Below are positions 46,763 to 59,113 of a stretch of 64,000 bases of DNA, piece after piece. The notes beneath the pieces are model-generated. The model was not told where the DNA came from. It was given only the letters and a program-made list of their open reading frames with translations, and did no database searches. Position 1 is the first letter of the stretch. Each line of letters opens with the position of its first letter. The stretch is from positions 620,001 through 684,000 of the forward strand of contig JAJQJQ010000043.1 of the NCBI GenBank assembly GCA_028622995.1, read 5' to 3'. The position numbers were made by a program, and so were the translations under genes. The DNA comes from Panagrolaimus kolymaensis. Taxonomy: Eukaryota; Nematoda; Chromadorea; Rhabditida; Panagrolaimidae.

Positions 46763-49587
46763 TTAAAAAGTTCCTGGCCGAATATAATAACTTTTCATTG
46801 GGATTGGATAAGGATTCGCTGTTTGATGCATCGTATATGCGGGAACTGGTGGAATCACGATGGATTCAGTCGTGTATAAATTTCTTTGTGAAGGATTTAT
46901 TCTTTGTTGATGGGTTGCTTTATTTGCAATGGCAGTGCAAAGGCAAATTCCCTAAAAAAATATTTAAATTTGAAACTCAGTTTTTACTCAAAAAATTTTT
47001 TACCAAACAAAGTCGACAAAGTAAAACAGAAAAAGCTAAAATAAAGAAAAACACGAAGATCGAAACCATTCCCCAAACCCATCGACGATTATTATGGCAA
47101 CGATTTTGATTTCCATTTTGGGGATAATTTCGACCATTTTGTTGGTGTCGATTGTTGTTGCCTTGATAATGGCAATCATCTTCACTTCCATGAGGTTGCC
47201 CATGAGGTGGTGGAGGATTTGGTGTAGGAGGTCGATGAGTTGTGTGATTTCGAGGGTTTGTTCCATTATTGGATTCGCCATCATCTAAAAAAATCAAGTA
47301 AAACAAATTTATTCAGTTAAAAATATTTTTAAAAAATGAATTGAACGAAGCTTAATTTTGTTCCATTTTTAATATTAAACTAGAAGCTCCGCCGGCCTTC
47401 GGCCAGCGATGTAACTTGTTTCATTGCAATATAAAAAATGAATTTTTAATTTTCCATGGTCGTGGACAATTAATTCCAAAATTAACGATATTTTTAAAAC
47501 GAATCAAAGGCATGCGAATTACTATAGAATCTTATATTATCTTTGTATTCTTTAATGTCAAAATTTTTTTTAAATTCCTTGGATTCTCCTATTGTTATTG
47601 GGCCCAGGGATCTCTTCCTTACTATTAGGTTCTTGAATCTTTTCCTTGCTATTGGGTTCTTGGATCTCTTCCTTACAATTTGGGCCTTGGATCTCTTTCT
47701 TGTTATTGGATTATTGGATAGCAACAATCGCTTCCTCAAAAAACAAACACCACTCTCCACCACTTCATTTTCGTGGAATGCAAACGCAAACTTCGTATTC
47801 CTGCGTTCATTCGCATTTATGTTAATTTTTTCTTTTTCTTTTCATTTTTCCCATGCATCGTTTCCGAGCACGAACATACGAACACACAATGAAAATTACT
47901 AGGAAGGATTTTTGTAAAAGTTTTTAATGTTTCTATTCTTAATACTCCAAGATTATCCACTTAGTATCTAAACCTTTTTCTACCGTCGGAAGCACATTAA
48001 GTGGGTCTACAAACATCAGCAAACCGCGTTTTAAAAGTATTCTCCTTCATAGTTAAACCAATTGAATTTGTCGCCGCACGAACTTCCCGAAAGACCCAAT
48101 ATTTTGACTTCAGTTTTAACACAAGAAAAAATGGAAATATAAGATCTTTTTACTAATTTTTAAAAAATATGATTGCTACGCAGTTTTTTTTACAATGCTT
48201 ACACCAATGAACCCAGTTTATAAACGGCACTAAATTCCTTGCATAATTTTATTATAACCTCTAAATATACCATGGCGAGACAGTTTTACTCAGTTTTTTG
48301 AATATAAAAATATTTAATAAAAAAAGATTTTAAATATTTATTAGACTTATTTGATGCTTTTTGAATTTTAGAAGCAAAAATATAAAAGCTTTAATTTTAT
48401 TATTCTTTTAAAAAAATAAAATGGCAAGACAGTTATTTTTTTTTATTTTAACTTTTTTTTTAATCATTAGCAAAAAAGAAACTAACTATATTACAGTTTT
48501 TTTATTTTCTTTTCATACTTTTTTCCAAATTCTAACAAAACATTAAAGGTTAAAAGAATTTTTTTGCTACTACTCAGTTTCCTTGTCCTCCACAATACAT
48601 GCTTTACAATTTTTAAAAATTAAATAAGTGAATAAATGACCAAAAAAGTTTTTAAAGTTTAATTTTACCCTCTGCTTGGAATTTTTCAATCCAGTTTAAA
48701 AATCTAAAAAAAATTTAAGAAAGAAAACAATATTTTTCTATTCTTCAGTTTAAATTTTCAAAATTAATTTAAAAAGACGTTTAGCTAGATTAATTTTTTT
48801 AATGCATCTAAATGCTATGGTATCTATTTAAAAAATTGGCATAAAAATCATAAAAAGAAAACTCGTTTTTAAACTCTAAAAAACTAACCATAATAATCTC
48901 CATCAACGTTATTAGTGTTATTCCCATTCGAAGTTTTTGTTGTTGTTCCATTAAGGTTATTATTTTTGGCAGTGGTTGTTGTCGTTGTTCCATTATTACT
49001 ATTATTCATGGAATTTGGAGTAGTGGTTACTAAAAAAGCAAAAGACTCTGATATCAGTTTAATTTTATTTTATATTTAAATACTTACCGTCATCAAAAAT
49101 CGCAGTAAAAACAATGTCAGTTTTATTTATGTTTGAATTTGTTGTTTTTGTCGTCGAATTTTTAAATATCGAAGTAGTAGTGGTCGTTGTTGTTGATTGG
49201 GTATTATTTGAGTCAATGGTATCAATTATAAAATTTATTTGCTCTGGTGTCGGAGAATTTGGGTCTGGTGGTGGTGGAGCTGCAGTTTTTGTTGGATTAT
49301 TTTCATTTATGGCATACACAATCATTGGAGCTGAAGTGCCTACAAATAAGAAGCCTTTTTCAGTTTAAATTTCTTCTTATAAAATCCATCAAAATAAAAA
49401 TATCTCAGTTAATTATAATAACCTTACCTCCATTCTCAGTTGTGTCATTTGATGAGGACGAAGAAGATGGCCCTTTGGAAGGACCACTTAAAGTTTGATC
49501 ACCCATTGGAACATCCGAAAATGTAGCCTTTTGAGAAACACAAATTCCAATAATCGATAAAAACAAAAAATAAATGTAAATTAGCAT
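46763..49587 (-). CDS. Mucin-like single-pass membrane protein (A)
   Basis: Exons 49587-49428, 49339-49088, 49029-48889, 47284-47004 and 46951-46763; 1023 nt, 340 residues. A signal peptide (MLIYIYFLFLSIIGICVSQ) is followed by an ectodomain dominated by Ser, Thr, Asn and Pro (TTTTTTTSIF, NNSNNGTTTTTT, NGTT repeats) with many N-glycosylation sequons and a Pro/His/Asn-rich segment. One membrane span follows (SIFVFFFILAFSVLLCRLCL), then a tail containing RINPSQRNLYTTES and IVIPPVPAYTM. The tail resembles that of the next gene (50470-52904), so the two are probably related or share a binding partner. The fourth intron is 1.6 kb and holds a Helitron-like insertion. No family name recognised. Confidence 0.78.
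47380..48106 (-). mobile_element. Helitron-like non-autonomous insertion (candidate)
   Basis: A block about 0.7 kb long with no CAGTTT motif, less A/T-rich than the flanking array (copies at about 47313 and 48110). On the minus strand its 3' end reads hairpin (gctggcc-gaa-ggccggc, 47391-47407), then seven bases, then CTAG (47380-47383), followed by T: the arrangement of a Helitron 3' terminus. The other end is approximate; a TC-starting terminus near 48104 is possible (tcaaaatattg on minus). No Rep/helicase coding is present, so it would be non-autonomous. Confidence 0.5.
47596..47719. repeat. 27-bp imperfect tandem repeat
   Basis: Four units of 27 bp plus a partial one, built on tattgggttcttggatctc with ttccttac ends. 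On minus the units translate as NPI-RKRSK-type 9-residue repeats, but the frame has no ATG-signal or splice support and lies inside the Helitron-like insertion. Confidence 0.7.
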
Positions 49588-50469
49588 GTTTTACAATTTA
49601 CATAAAAATTTTGAAATAATTGCCTTTGTAAATTCAGTTTTTAAAAAAAAGCAAAACAAAAAAATTAGTTATGTTTTTTGTTTGCTTTGAAACTATTATT
49701 TTTTTCTTTTTCTGGTTTCTCAGAACAACGAAATTTTTTGTCATCAATGAATTCTCGTCGCTAAGACTTTGACAAAAAATAAAATAAGTCAGTTTAACAA
49801 AACAAAATATCTTTGTAAAATTAAACAAAAGAAAAGAATCAGTTTAACAGCAACAAAAAAAAGTTTGGTTGACGATAATTAAAAATTACACAATTAACTT
49901 TTGACGTAGGTTGCTCTTTTTTCTCAGGAGCCATAGTTACTTTTGTTTCAAAGAAAAAAGCTGAGTACCGTAACATTTTATAAAGAAAACGCAGTAAGTT
50001 AATAAAAAAAAATAATTTTCCAAATATATCGACTGAATTCAGTTAATAAATTTGTTAAAAAAATATTTTCTGTCAAAAACACTAACAAGCAGTTTTTTTA
50101 AAATTAACAAAATCCAAAAATGTAATAATGACACAGTTAAAAAAATAAAATAAAACAAATACGAAAAATATAACACAGTTTATTATTAAAAAATTCATGA
50201 GTTTTTTTTTACATAAAAAACATAAAATGAAGCCAAGATGGGCGACTATGAAGAAATTGATATTTAAATAAAATGATGAACTCAACGAAATGAATTTTCA
50301 GTTAATAAAACTCGTACGCAAACCTGTAAGTAACCATCAAGAAGAAATCGGGACAGTTTTAAAAAAAAATTTATGAATATAATTGTTTTTATTAATACAC
50401 AAATATTTACAATTACAAACAAATTCACAAAAAAACAAGTCAAATACAGTTTAAAAAATTAAAAATATA
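49588..50469. other. Intergenic spacer between the two mucin-like genes
   Basis: Array-bearing AT-rich DNA of about 880 bp. It contains the promoter side of protein A and the 3' UTR of the next gene. No gene or RNA feature supported. Confidence 0.4.
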
Positions 50470-52904
50470 TTATATAATTGAACTTTCTGCAACACCTATG
50501 CCAGAATAATGAGATGCAGCATTCCCACCAACAGCATTCATGGTTGCCGTTTGAGCGGGCATGGTTTGAACTGGAATTGGAGGAACAATGTCTCCATTAG
50601 GAGTGGAATATAAATCTCGATCATACAAATCTCGATCATATGGATTTATTCTTCCACGCACGGGTTTTTTAGAAACAAAATTAGTATAAATAAAATAAGC
50701 CTAAAAAATTTGCATGATTTTTTTTCTTTCGTCATAGTTTTTAAAAAATTCCAAAATGTTTTCCATTTATCTAAATTCAATTTTTTAAAAGCTTCTAAAC
50801 AGTTATTTTTTCTTATTTAAAGCCTTACCATTCCAATAGCCGCAAGAGCCAAAACACCCAATCCAACTCCAAGAACAACCCAAACCCAAACAGCTAAACC
50901 CTTCTTTTTATTTCCTCCATCGCCGCTATCATCTTTCGATGGAGGTAAAGTAGGTGGAGGATAAGTTATTGTATTTCCAGATGAATCTGTTACAGTATTT
51001 CCACTTGAATCAGTAACTGGTGGATTTGTTGCTGGAGACAGCGTAGTTATGGATACTGTATTTCCACTGGCATCCGTAATTGCTTTGGTTGTGGGTTGTT
51101 GAGTGACTCCAGTATTTGGAGTTGTAATTCCAATGGAAGCTGTGGTAATTTTTTGAGTTGTCACCGCAGCAGTGGACGCGGCAGAAGTGGTATCCGATTT
51201 TGTGGTCGAAGCTACAGTAATCGACGCTGTGGTTTGGACAGTGCTTGAAGCAGTGGTTGAAGCAATTGGGGTACTCGACAATCCTGAGATAGTGGAACTT
51301 GCCGCAGTTGAAGTAGCAACTAATCCAAAATAAATAGACACATCACAAGCCATTGGATTTGTGGCGGAATAATAACTAAGAAAATAAACAATATTTTTAA
51401 AACTAATTAAGAAGTATGCAGTTTTTATTTTTACATACTTTGCAAGTTCTTGTTGATCTGATACCGCCGTTGGCATAGTCCATCCATAACATGTTGCAAA
51501 TCCGCTATTATCATATCCATATGTGCTATCTGGCATTGTGGTGTTTGATGAAGTGTAGTGATCTAAAATAAAATTTTTTTTTATTCTTTACAGTTTTTAT
51601 CTTCAAAGATGCTTCCCCAAATTTTGTATATTTATTATTAGAAGGCAGATTGTCGATTTGAAGCAGTTTATATTTTTATGGAAAAAAATTTATTTGGTGA
51701 CTTCTTAATTAAAACCAATAAATTAATAAAACTCAGTTTATTTCTTTCCCGCGAAATGCGTATTCAAATTTTTAAATTTTGGGTTAACCGAAATATTTTT
51801 TCTAGTACAGTTTTATGCTTCAAAATTTATATTAAACCTTTTTCGTTTTAAACTCAAAATTTCGTCAATATCAGTTTGAATTTATCTAAAAAAAACTTCT
51901 TTAAACTAAAGGTTAAACGAATAAAGAATTCAGTTTTTCTCCTCAAAAAATTTTTTTTTTCAAATCAGTTTTTATTTCATCGTCAAAACGTTTTTTTCAT
52001 TTTAAAATCATCTTTTAACCCATCATCAATTTTAAATTTTCCATTTCACCTACCTCCATAAGTTTTGGATACAAAATTATATAATGGCACCGTGGCTCCA
52101 CAATAACTTTTTGTCGAGGCACAATATATAATTCCTGCTTGTGCTGAATAACCTGGATATGCTGCAACATCGGAATCTTTGAGCATAACAATGTCCACTG
52201 AAAATGGGGGTAAATTATTTTTCAGTTTTATTAATATTTATTTATTATTGCCAGTTAAATTTCTCAAAAAAATTAAAGAACTCTTATAAATTTTATTCAA
52301 TTTTATTCTTGATGACCCAGTTTAAATTAATTCTTCGAAAAAATATAAATAACTATTTTTTTCTTTCTTATTGTCAAAAAATAAATATTCCTTTTTTCCT
52401 CGAACTATCTAGATGATCAGTTAAAAAAAGATAAGAAATAAAAAAAAAGGAAAAAATAAAAATTTGAGTTTTTCCTTCGAAATTCCTAGTAACCAGTTAA
52501 AATGAATTTTTCAAAAAATGCTCCTCACCAAAATCACTTCCATTTGTATATTTATAAGGTGTTAAAGCAGTTAAACAAGCACTTGTGCACGCCGCGGTCG
52601 CAGCATCCAAAACCATTCCAGAATTTATTGAACTACATGTTGTTCCATCCACTGATTGAGTTGTAGCTAATATATGAGCAAAAGAGGCTAAAACAATAAA
52701 TTCCCGAAATTAAATAATAATTCAGTTTTAAAAAAAATTTAGATTACTTGTAGCTTCTCTTCCTTGAACATGTTGAAAAGCGATACTTAAATCGGAATAA
52801 GCTACAGTTGCTTTATCACATTGTGCAGCGATGAAGGGTAAATTAAATAAAAATATTAAGACATAGTTAAATAATAAAGATTGTTGCCATTGAGACATTG
52901 ACAT
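50470..52904 (-). CDS. Mucin-like single-pass membrane protein (B)
   Basis: Exons 52904-52748, 52687-52529, 52197-52054, 51562-51439, 51375-50829 and 50700-50470; 1362 nt, 453 residues. After a signal peptide (LIFLFNLPFIAAQC) comes a Cys-containing ectodomain of about 190 residues (CDKATVAYSDLSIAFQHV, TTCSSINSG, AACTSACLTA, IIYCASTKSYCGAT, FATCYGWTMP, MACDVSIYFG). A Ser/Thr/Ala mucin stalk follows, with duplicated DSSGNTV/DASGNTV units, then a membrane span (VWVWVVLGVGLGVLALAAIGM) and a tail with RINPYDRDLYDRDLYST and VPPIPVQTM. The tail pattern RINP-(x)-R(D/N)LY(S/T)T-...-PP(I/V)P-(x)-TM recurs in protein A. The ectodomain family is not recognised. The even Cys spacing suggests disulfides. 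Confidence 0.8.
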
Positions 52905-53988
52905 TACCTGAAGAAAATTTTCAAACAGTTTTATAATAGAAGGAAAAGAAAGATATTACAGTTTCTAAATTTATTATTACGTTTGTTCGTTATTAAAAAA
53001 ACATGAAAATACTCGCTATATTAAAGCGTAAAAAAAATCTGTACAGTTTTTTTAATGATATTCAAATTAGAAATTAATTTTCAAGAAACAATCAATGTCA
53101 GTTTAATTTTATAAAATATATATAAATTTTGAAAATTTTTATTACAATGTCACAAGGATCTACAGTTTATTTTAATAATGAAAAAAATCTTCAATAAAAA
53201 AAATTTCGCCTAAAAAAGGTTGGAAAAAAGACGATAGACTTGACTCAAAAGAAATAAGAGACGCCAGTTTTATAAAATCCATTAGGAAAAAGAATTATCC
53301 AGTTTCAAAAAAATTTAAAAATTATTTTAAATATTTTACGCTTCAAGCAAGCAGTTTTCAGTTTAGAAAAAGGAGAAATTAATTTTTACAAAATTAAAAA
53401 TATTACAACGCGTTTACAAAATCCAAATCCAAATTAAAACTTTTAACGTCAACACACAGTTTATTTTATTTCAAACCCGGAAAAAAGGCGACAAATATCT
53501 TCTTTATTCTTTTTGCATCAAAAAGAAGAATAAAAAGTTTTTTTGTTGTTGGTAATATTCCAAGAATTACAAAACAACAAAAAATGATTGTTGAAACATC
53601 CATTTTCCTTGACAACCACTTGCGTAAGCCATAATTGTGAGCCTTATCTTTGTCTTTTAGTTTTTTTTTGGCACCACTTCTTCTTTTTTACGTATTTTTA
53701 TTTTTTTTTGCTTTTTTTTGGGCTTTGTTTCATTTAGTTTTTTTTCGATGGTTATTTGTTATTCAAAAAAAAAATAGTCCGTGAATACCGTCACTAAGCA
53801 ACATTTTGTGATTTTTAAGCATTTTTTAAAGTTTTTATTTTTTTGTTTAAAAAAATATAATTATGCTATTTTGGTTGCAGAACAAAACATAAAAAATAAC
53901 GAAAGAAAATGTTTAACACAAATATTATATACAGTTTTTTCTTTTGATAATTATTAAGCCGCGACAAATATGATGAACAGTTTTATTA
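52905..53988. other. Intergenic spacer upstream of protein B
   Basis: About 1.1 kb. The first half carries the array; 53480-53930 is A- and T-run rich with few copies and may include the promoter of protein B or the 3' UTR of the nuclear receptor. No coding exon supported. Confidence 0.4.
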
Positions 53989-56900
53989 TTACTTATAAGC
54001 TTTTGGAATTTCACAAAGGGAAAATAAATCGGCTACACGGAAATTTTCTTGAACAAGTCGAGTAATGTGCTGAAAAATAAATAAAAAATAATTTATGGAT
54101 TTTATTGGAATTAAGAAATTTGTTTTGCAGTTTAAAAAAAATTTTAAAAAAGTTTTAAAATATAAAATTCGTAGAATCCAGTTATCGAAAAATAAATAAA
54201 TAAATGAAGCTCTAAAAAATTATGAAACAACTTATTGCAGTTTTTTTTAATAATATTCTTTTATAATTGAATTTTAGCGCATTTTTAAGATAAATTAAAT
54301 GCTTCCAGATAAAAAATTTTTGTTTCAGTTAAAATATTACCAAAAAAATGTTAAAAAAAATTTCCTTAAATGTTTTTTCTGTCAGTGTCATTTAAAAAAA
54401 GGCTTTTGAGGATCAAAAATAATTTTGCTAAAACCCAATAAAGAATCATCGCAATCAGTTTATATATTTTTAATTGCATAATTTTTGTGCTCATGGATAT
54501 TTTATGTTTGCAGTTTAAAAATTTTTTAATGCCCCACAAAAACATCAAAAATACAGTTTTTTTTTCTTGTTGAAAGTTTTCTAATGTTTCATAGTGGAAC
54601 TTTAAAATCAAACCGCAACATATTCCAAAACAGTTTAAAATCATAAAAAAAATAATTGTTTCCAACAATCTTACCTCATATTTGGGCAACAATAACAAAG
54701 CTTTGCTCATTTTAAAATTTAATTCTGCATCATCCAATCCTTTGCTTCGATAATATAAATATAAATCTTTAAGGATTTCATCTTTCATTTCAATCGCCAC
54801 TTTTTTAGTTTCCTCTGATATTCCTTCCACTCCTTCTTGAAATAAACAAAGTCCGTAAATAGCCACAATAATATAGTCATCCAAATCTGCTTTTATCATC
54901 GCGGGAATAACTATTTTTACCGCATAAGTTATCGAGGTGCTGAAGAATCTGAAGGAAAAAAAATGTTTCAAAACTATGAAGCAGAAAGAAGACACTAAGA
55001 CAGTTTTTAATTTTTCTAAAATGTGTATTTATTGCTAAAGCTTTTACTTGGCAGCAAAAATTTTTTTATTGTTGTTTTAATTTTCTAATTTTTTTATGTG
55101 TCTGTTGTTGATGCTTGCATCACCTTTGTTGACAGTTTTTTTTGTGTTTTGATTTTCCCCTTAGATTTTTTTCTCCAAAAAAAAACTATGCAGTTTATAT
55201 TTATTAAAAAGAAAATTTCAAAGCGCGTTTGTATTAAAGTTTGTGCACAAAAAAAACAGCGCAATTAATTTCCGAAAATCAAACTAATGCGCAGTTTTTG
55301 ATTGAATTGAAAGAAATAATATTTTTAATTTTTTAAATGAAAGTTAAAAAACCTAACATATTGAAAAACTATTGACAGTTTTACTTCAACTTGTGAAGTG
55401 CTCAGTTATTATTTTTCTTAAGCTTCGGCAAAAATTTCACAGAATTATAGGAACAATCGTGTAAAATCAATGTCAGTTTTTAATTAAAAATTCTTGAAGA
55501 AATAAAACCCTCTTCATTTTTTATGTTCAAAAAATAACGGGGTTTGAACATTTCGTTTTTATTACAGTTTTTATTTGATTTAAAAAATATTTTAATATTC
55601 TTGGGTAAAATACGTTGAAATAAAGAACGCAAAATTAAAACGTAATTCAGTTTTTAAGTTTTTTCTTGTTCATGAATTTAAATTAATTTTTTAAAAAAAA
55701 GACCTACAATGGCTTAACCTTGTTTTCACTTTAAGAAATATGTAATAAAATGGGACGTACCTGGACAGTTTTGAATAAATCTTTTTAAAAAAACAAATAT
55801 TTGTGCAGTTTTAAAAAATAAATTTAATTAGAACGATTAAACTTCCTACAGTTTTTTTTTTGCCTAAATTTCTTTCAAAATGACAGCTTTTTTAAATTAA
55901 AAATGTTTTTTAAAGATAGTAAAAAAATCTATAAAAGCCAGTATTTAAAAACCCATGAAAAGGAAATTCCAGTTTAAATTTCGAAAACTATAATTAAAAA
56001 TTTGATAAAATTAAAAAGAGCCCAGTTTTTGTTTATTTTCTTTCACTCCAATGTTTCCGTCACAGTTAAATAAAAAAAAAATACATAACAAACCTGGCAA
56101 CTTCATCAGGATTTCCATTAACTTCATTGCTATTTGCATAATATTTGGATAATTCTCCTAATTTAATATATCCTCCATCAGTCATAATAAGCCTATCATT
56201 ATTTTCTACCATATGGCCATAAGCTCGACAAGTGTTATAACCTTTTTCGCCACAAGATAGAAGGCCTTGAAAATTAGCGAATAATTTATTCTAAAAACTA
56301 TGGTTAAAAAGGCGACAGTTAACGGTGGCAGTTTTATAAAAATAAAATTGGGTTTTTAAACGTCGACAGTTTTATATTAAAAAAAATTAAAATTATAGGA
56401 AATTGTTTATCTTCTAAAAAAGAAAACTGAACTGCAGTTTTTTATTTTTAAATTTTACTTTTATGATACAGTTTTTTTAAATATAATTTTTTTTTCTAAT
56501 AAAACTAAAATTGCCAAAAATTCAAAAAATGCAGTTTTTTTATATTTTCCCATAATATCGACGATTTTTTAATTTAAAAATTGATTCATTTTTTAACAGT
56601 TTATTCTTTGTTTTTTTTTATTTCTGCTATTTTGTGCAATCATAAATAACAAAAATGGATTGAATTTTTTTTTGAAAATGTTTTTGATTATTTTTTAAAT
56701 TCGTTCAAAATAATACACGAGAACCCGCAGTTTTGTTTTCACTTTTGTTTATTGGATTTCTGATAATCTTACTTTTTGAATTTGCTCAGTTAAAAATATT
56801 TTTTATAAATTAATGTCCCTCAACAAAAGCCAATTATTCCAGTTTCATACCCTTCCTTAAATTTTAATCAACAAAATTTGTTTCACACTTACCCGATCAT

Positions 56901-59113
56901 CCAATGGTAAATTAGAATATGGATCAAAATATTCCATAATCATATCATACGCCAAACTAGATTCAACTTGGCAACTTTTTTTATTATTTGAATATGTACT
57001 TTCTGGAATGCTCTAAACCAATTTCCAAATGACTCTACAGTTTTTATTTTTTAAATAAAATTATTTTTTTTACCTCTGAATTCATAAATCTTGGTTCATC
57101 CATAAAAAGTGAATAACTTGCTTTTCGAAGGCTTCGAAATTTATGATATCCTTCAACCATTCGAGTCAAACGTTTTAATGGAAAATTTATTTGTTGATGG
57201 TTGTTGTGTTTTTGATGGGAGGAAGTTTGTTGATGACGGGAAGGGGAATGATGATCGATTTGCTGGAAATTATTGCATCATCGAAAAAAAAATGAAAAAC
57301 ACAGTTAAATGAAGAAGAAAAAAATGATGACAAATAAAATTTTAATTTTTGTTAGAAAATAATTTTTTTCCTTAAAGCGGCGAACCTCAGTTTTAAAATG
57401 CTAATAATAAATTGTGGAAATGGGTTTCATGATTTAAGGAAAAAATGAAAAAATAGCCGTCCCTCAGTTTTAAAACATATTTGCAATTGTAAAAATAATA
57501 ATAAAAGATTTTTACGTTGATAAATGACAGTTTAAAAAAAATAAGGATAGCAAAAATTATGCTAATACAGTTTTAATTTAAATAAAAAGATTATAAAATA
57601 CAAAAGTGATTGATTCAAGAGAAGGCCGCAGCCTTTTCGTGCAGTTTTTAGAAGAAAAAATAAATAAATTATAAAATTTAACTTTATCTGCAACAACAAT
57701 TACATACTCAGTTTTTAAAATCATAATCTTCACATAAAAATATGCAAATTTTTTTAACTATGAAAAATTTTAGAATGAAGAATCTAATTTTTTTAAACAT
57801 TTATTAAAAATCTCGAAATTCTGCTTCAACTCCAGTTTTGATTAAAAAAAATATACAAATAAAATTTTTATGATTTTTTGTGGTATCAACTAGCTTGCCC
57901 TGACCCAGTTTAAAACTTACCATAGATTCCAAAGATGGATATGTTTTATTTTCTTGAAATAAAGTAAATGAAGTCGTTGTTGTTGTTGGGGCTGCATTGG
58001 AAGAAGTTTTCGTCGTCGACATTTGAGGAAATGAAATGGCTTTAGTAGTATGGGTGTGTGAGGTAAAAGATGACGATGGGATTTCAGATAAATATGTGGG
58101 ATCACTTTCTTTATGGATTCGAGGTTGTCTTTGATGCTCATTGGTTGATGAAACTTTAGGAGGCGAATCTTCAAGCGATGGTAAATTTCTCTTACCATAC
58201 GTGTCGCGATGGGATTGAACAGCTAAAAAAATAAAGAAAAAAAAATTTGTTTGATTTTATTTGCCGCTTTGGACTTAAAGATGCAGTTTTAAAGTTTACA
58301 AAAAAAGGAATAAATTTTTTTTGATCCAGTTAATATTTTTTTCTTTAAATTTTTATAAAATACTTAGAATTATTCCTAAGTTGTTTTGCCTGGCTCAGTT
58401 TAAATTTTTATATGATAAAACTCGATTTTTGAGGATTAAAAGGTATAAAAAATCCTCCGAAAAAAATCTTGACTATAATTTAATAAAATACCAAAAAAAA
58501 CTTTCAGATTCAGTTTAGATAATTGTAAAAAAAAAGAAATCATAAGCTTTATGAACGCAGTTTTTAATTTGAATTTCCGTTCTTACAAAAATGTTTCCAG
58601 TTAGAAAAGAAAAAAAATATTGATAATTTTTTAAATTTTCCAAAAAAGCACTAAATCAATACTAAAAAAATTGCTTTAAAATGAAATTCGAAATCTTGAA
58701 CAGGCTCGACAGTTTTTAAAAGAATATTATTTATAAATATTTAATTTAGTTTAAGCTTAAAGATAATAAGTGCAAAATTTACTTACCATCAGCTATCATT
58801 CCTTGAGCAACGCATTTATGATATCTGCAATATCGACAAAAATTGCGAACATCTAAACCATCTCGTCAAAATTATTCAGTTTTAAAAATAAATAATAAAT
58901 ACCTTTAGATATTTCACAATTTTGATCGAATTTACAAACATATCGCAAATTTTGTGCCATCGTTCGTCGAAAAAATGCTGCACAAGCTCGACAAGTAAAT
59001 TGCCCAAAATGTTGACCATCCGTAAATTCTTCACACACCACACACAGGGGTTTGGCTCCACCAGGAGGAATGTGGATTTTATCTTTATTTGGGGAATTTG
59101 GCAGCATTTCCAT
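53989..59113 (-). CDS. Nuclear hormone receptor, supplementary nematode type
   Basis: Exons 59113-58903, 58852-58787, 58222-57921, 57262-57074, 57012-56893, 56290-56094, 54948-54675 and 54069-53989; 1440 nt, 479 residues. The DNA-binding domain (about 24-90) has both zinc fingers: CVVCEEF...FTCRACAAFFRR, with P-box CRACAAFF, then CKFDQNC...FCRYCRYHKC. A long Ser/Thr/His/Gln-rich hinge (about 95-255) leads to a ligand-binding-domain-like region with FFSTSITYAVKIVIPAM, DYIIVAIYGLCLFQ and a C-terminal LFSLCEIPKAYK. The P-box is typical of the expanded HNF4-derived nematode receptors. It should be a nuclear transcription factor. The coordinate of the seventh exon start is certain to within one base. 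Introns up to 1.1 kb are full of array motifs. Confidence 0.9.

Larger units (their letters stand above)
39405..47320 (+). repeat. Oriented CAGTTT/A-T array across PEX6 and flank
   Basis: In 40640-41180 copies start at about 40643, 40701, 40784, 40870, 40980, 41030, 41088, 41142 and 41174, giving spacings of 32-110 bp. Orientation is constant (CAGTTT on plus), although the gene is on minus. The array continues through intergenic DNA 45920-46762 and into the last intron of the next gene up to about 47315, where a mobile-element-like insertion begins. Confidence 0.85.

Noticed and set aside
46723..47109. Plus-strand frame of 128 codons antisense to mucin-like protein A
   Set aside because: The minus strand gives a complete last exon in frame with splice sites, a membrane segment and a tail related to the next gene; the plus frame crosses an intron of that gene.
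47383..47410. tRNA or structured RNA around the GC-rich hairpin ggccttcggcc
   Set aside because: No cloverleaf or box A/B; position next to CTAG fits a Helitron end better.
47494..47763. Minus-strand frame with RKRSK repeats
   Set aside because: It is the translated 27-bp minisatellite in the Helitron-like block, with no splice or promoter support.
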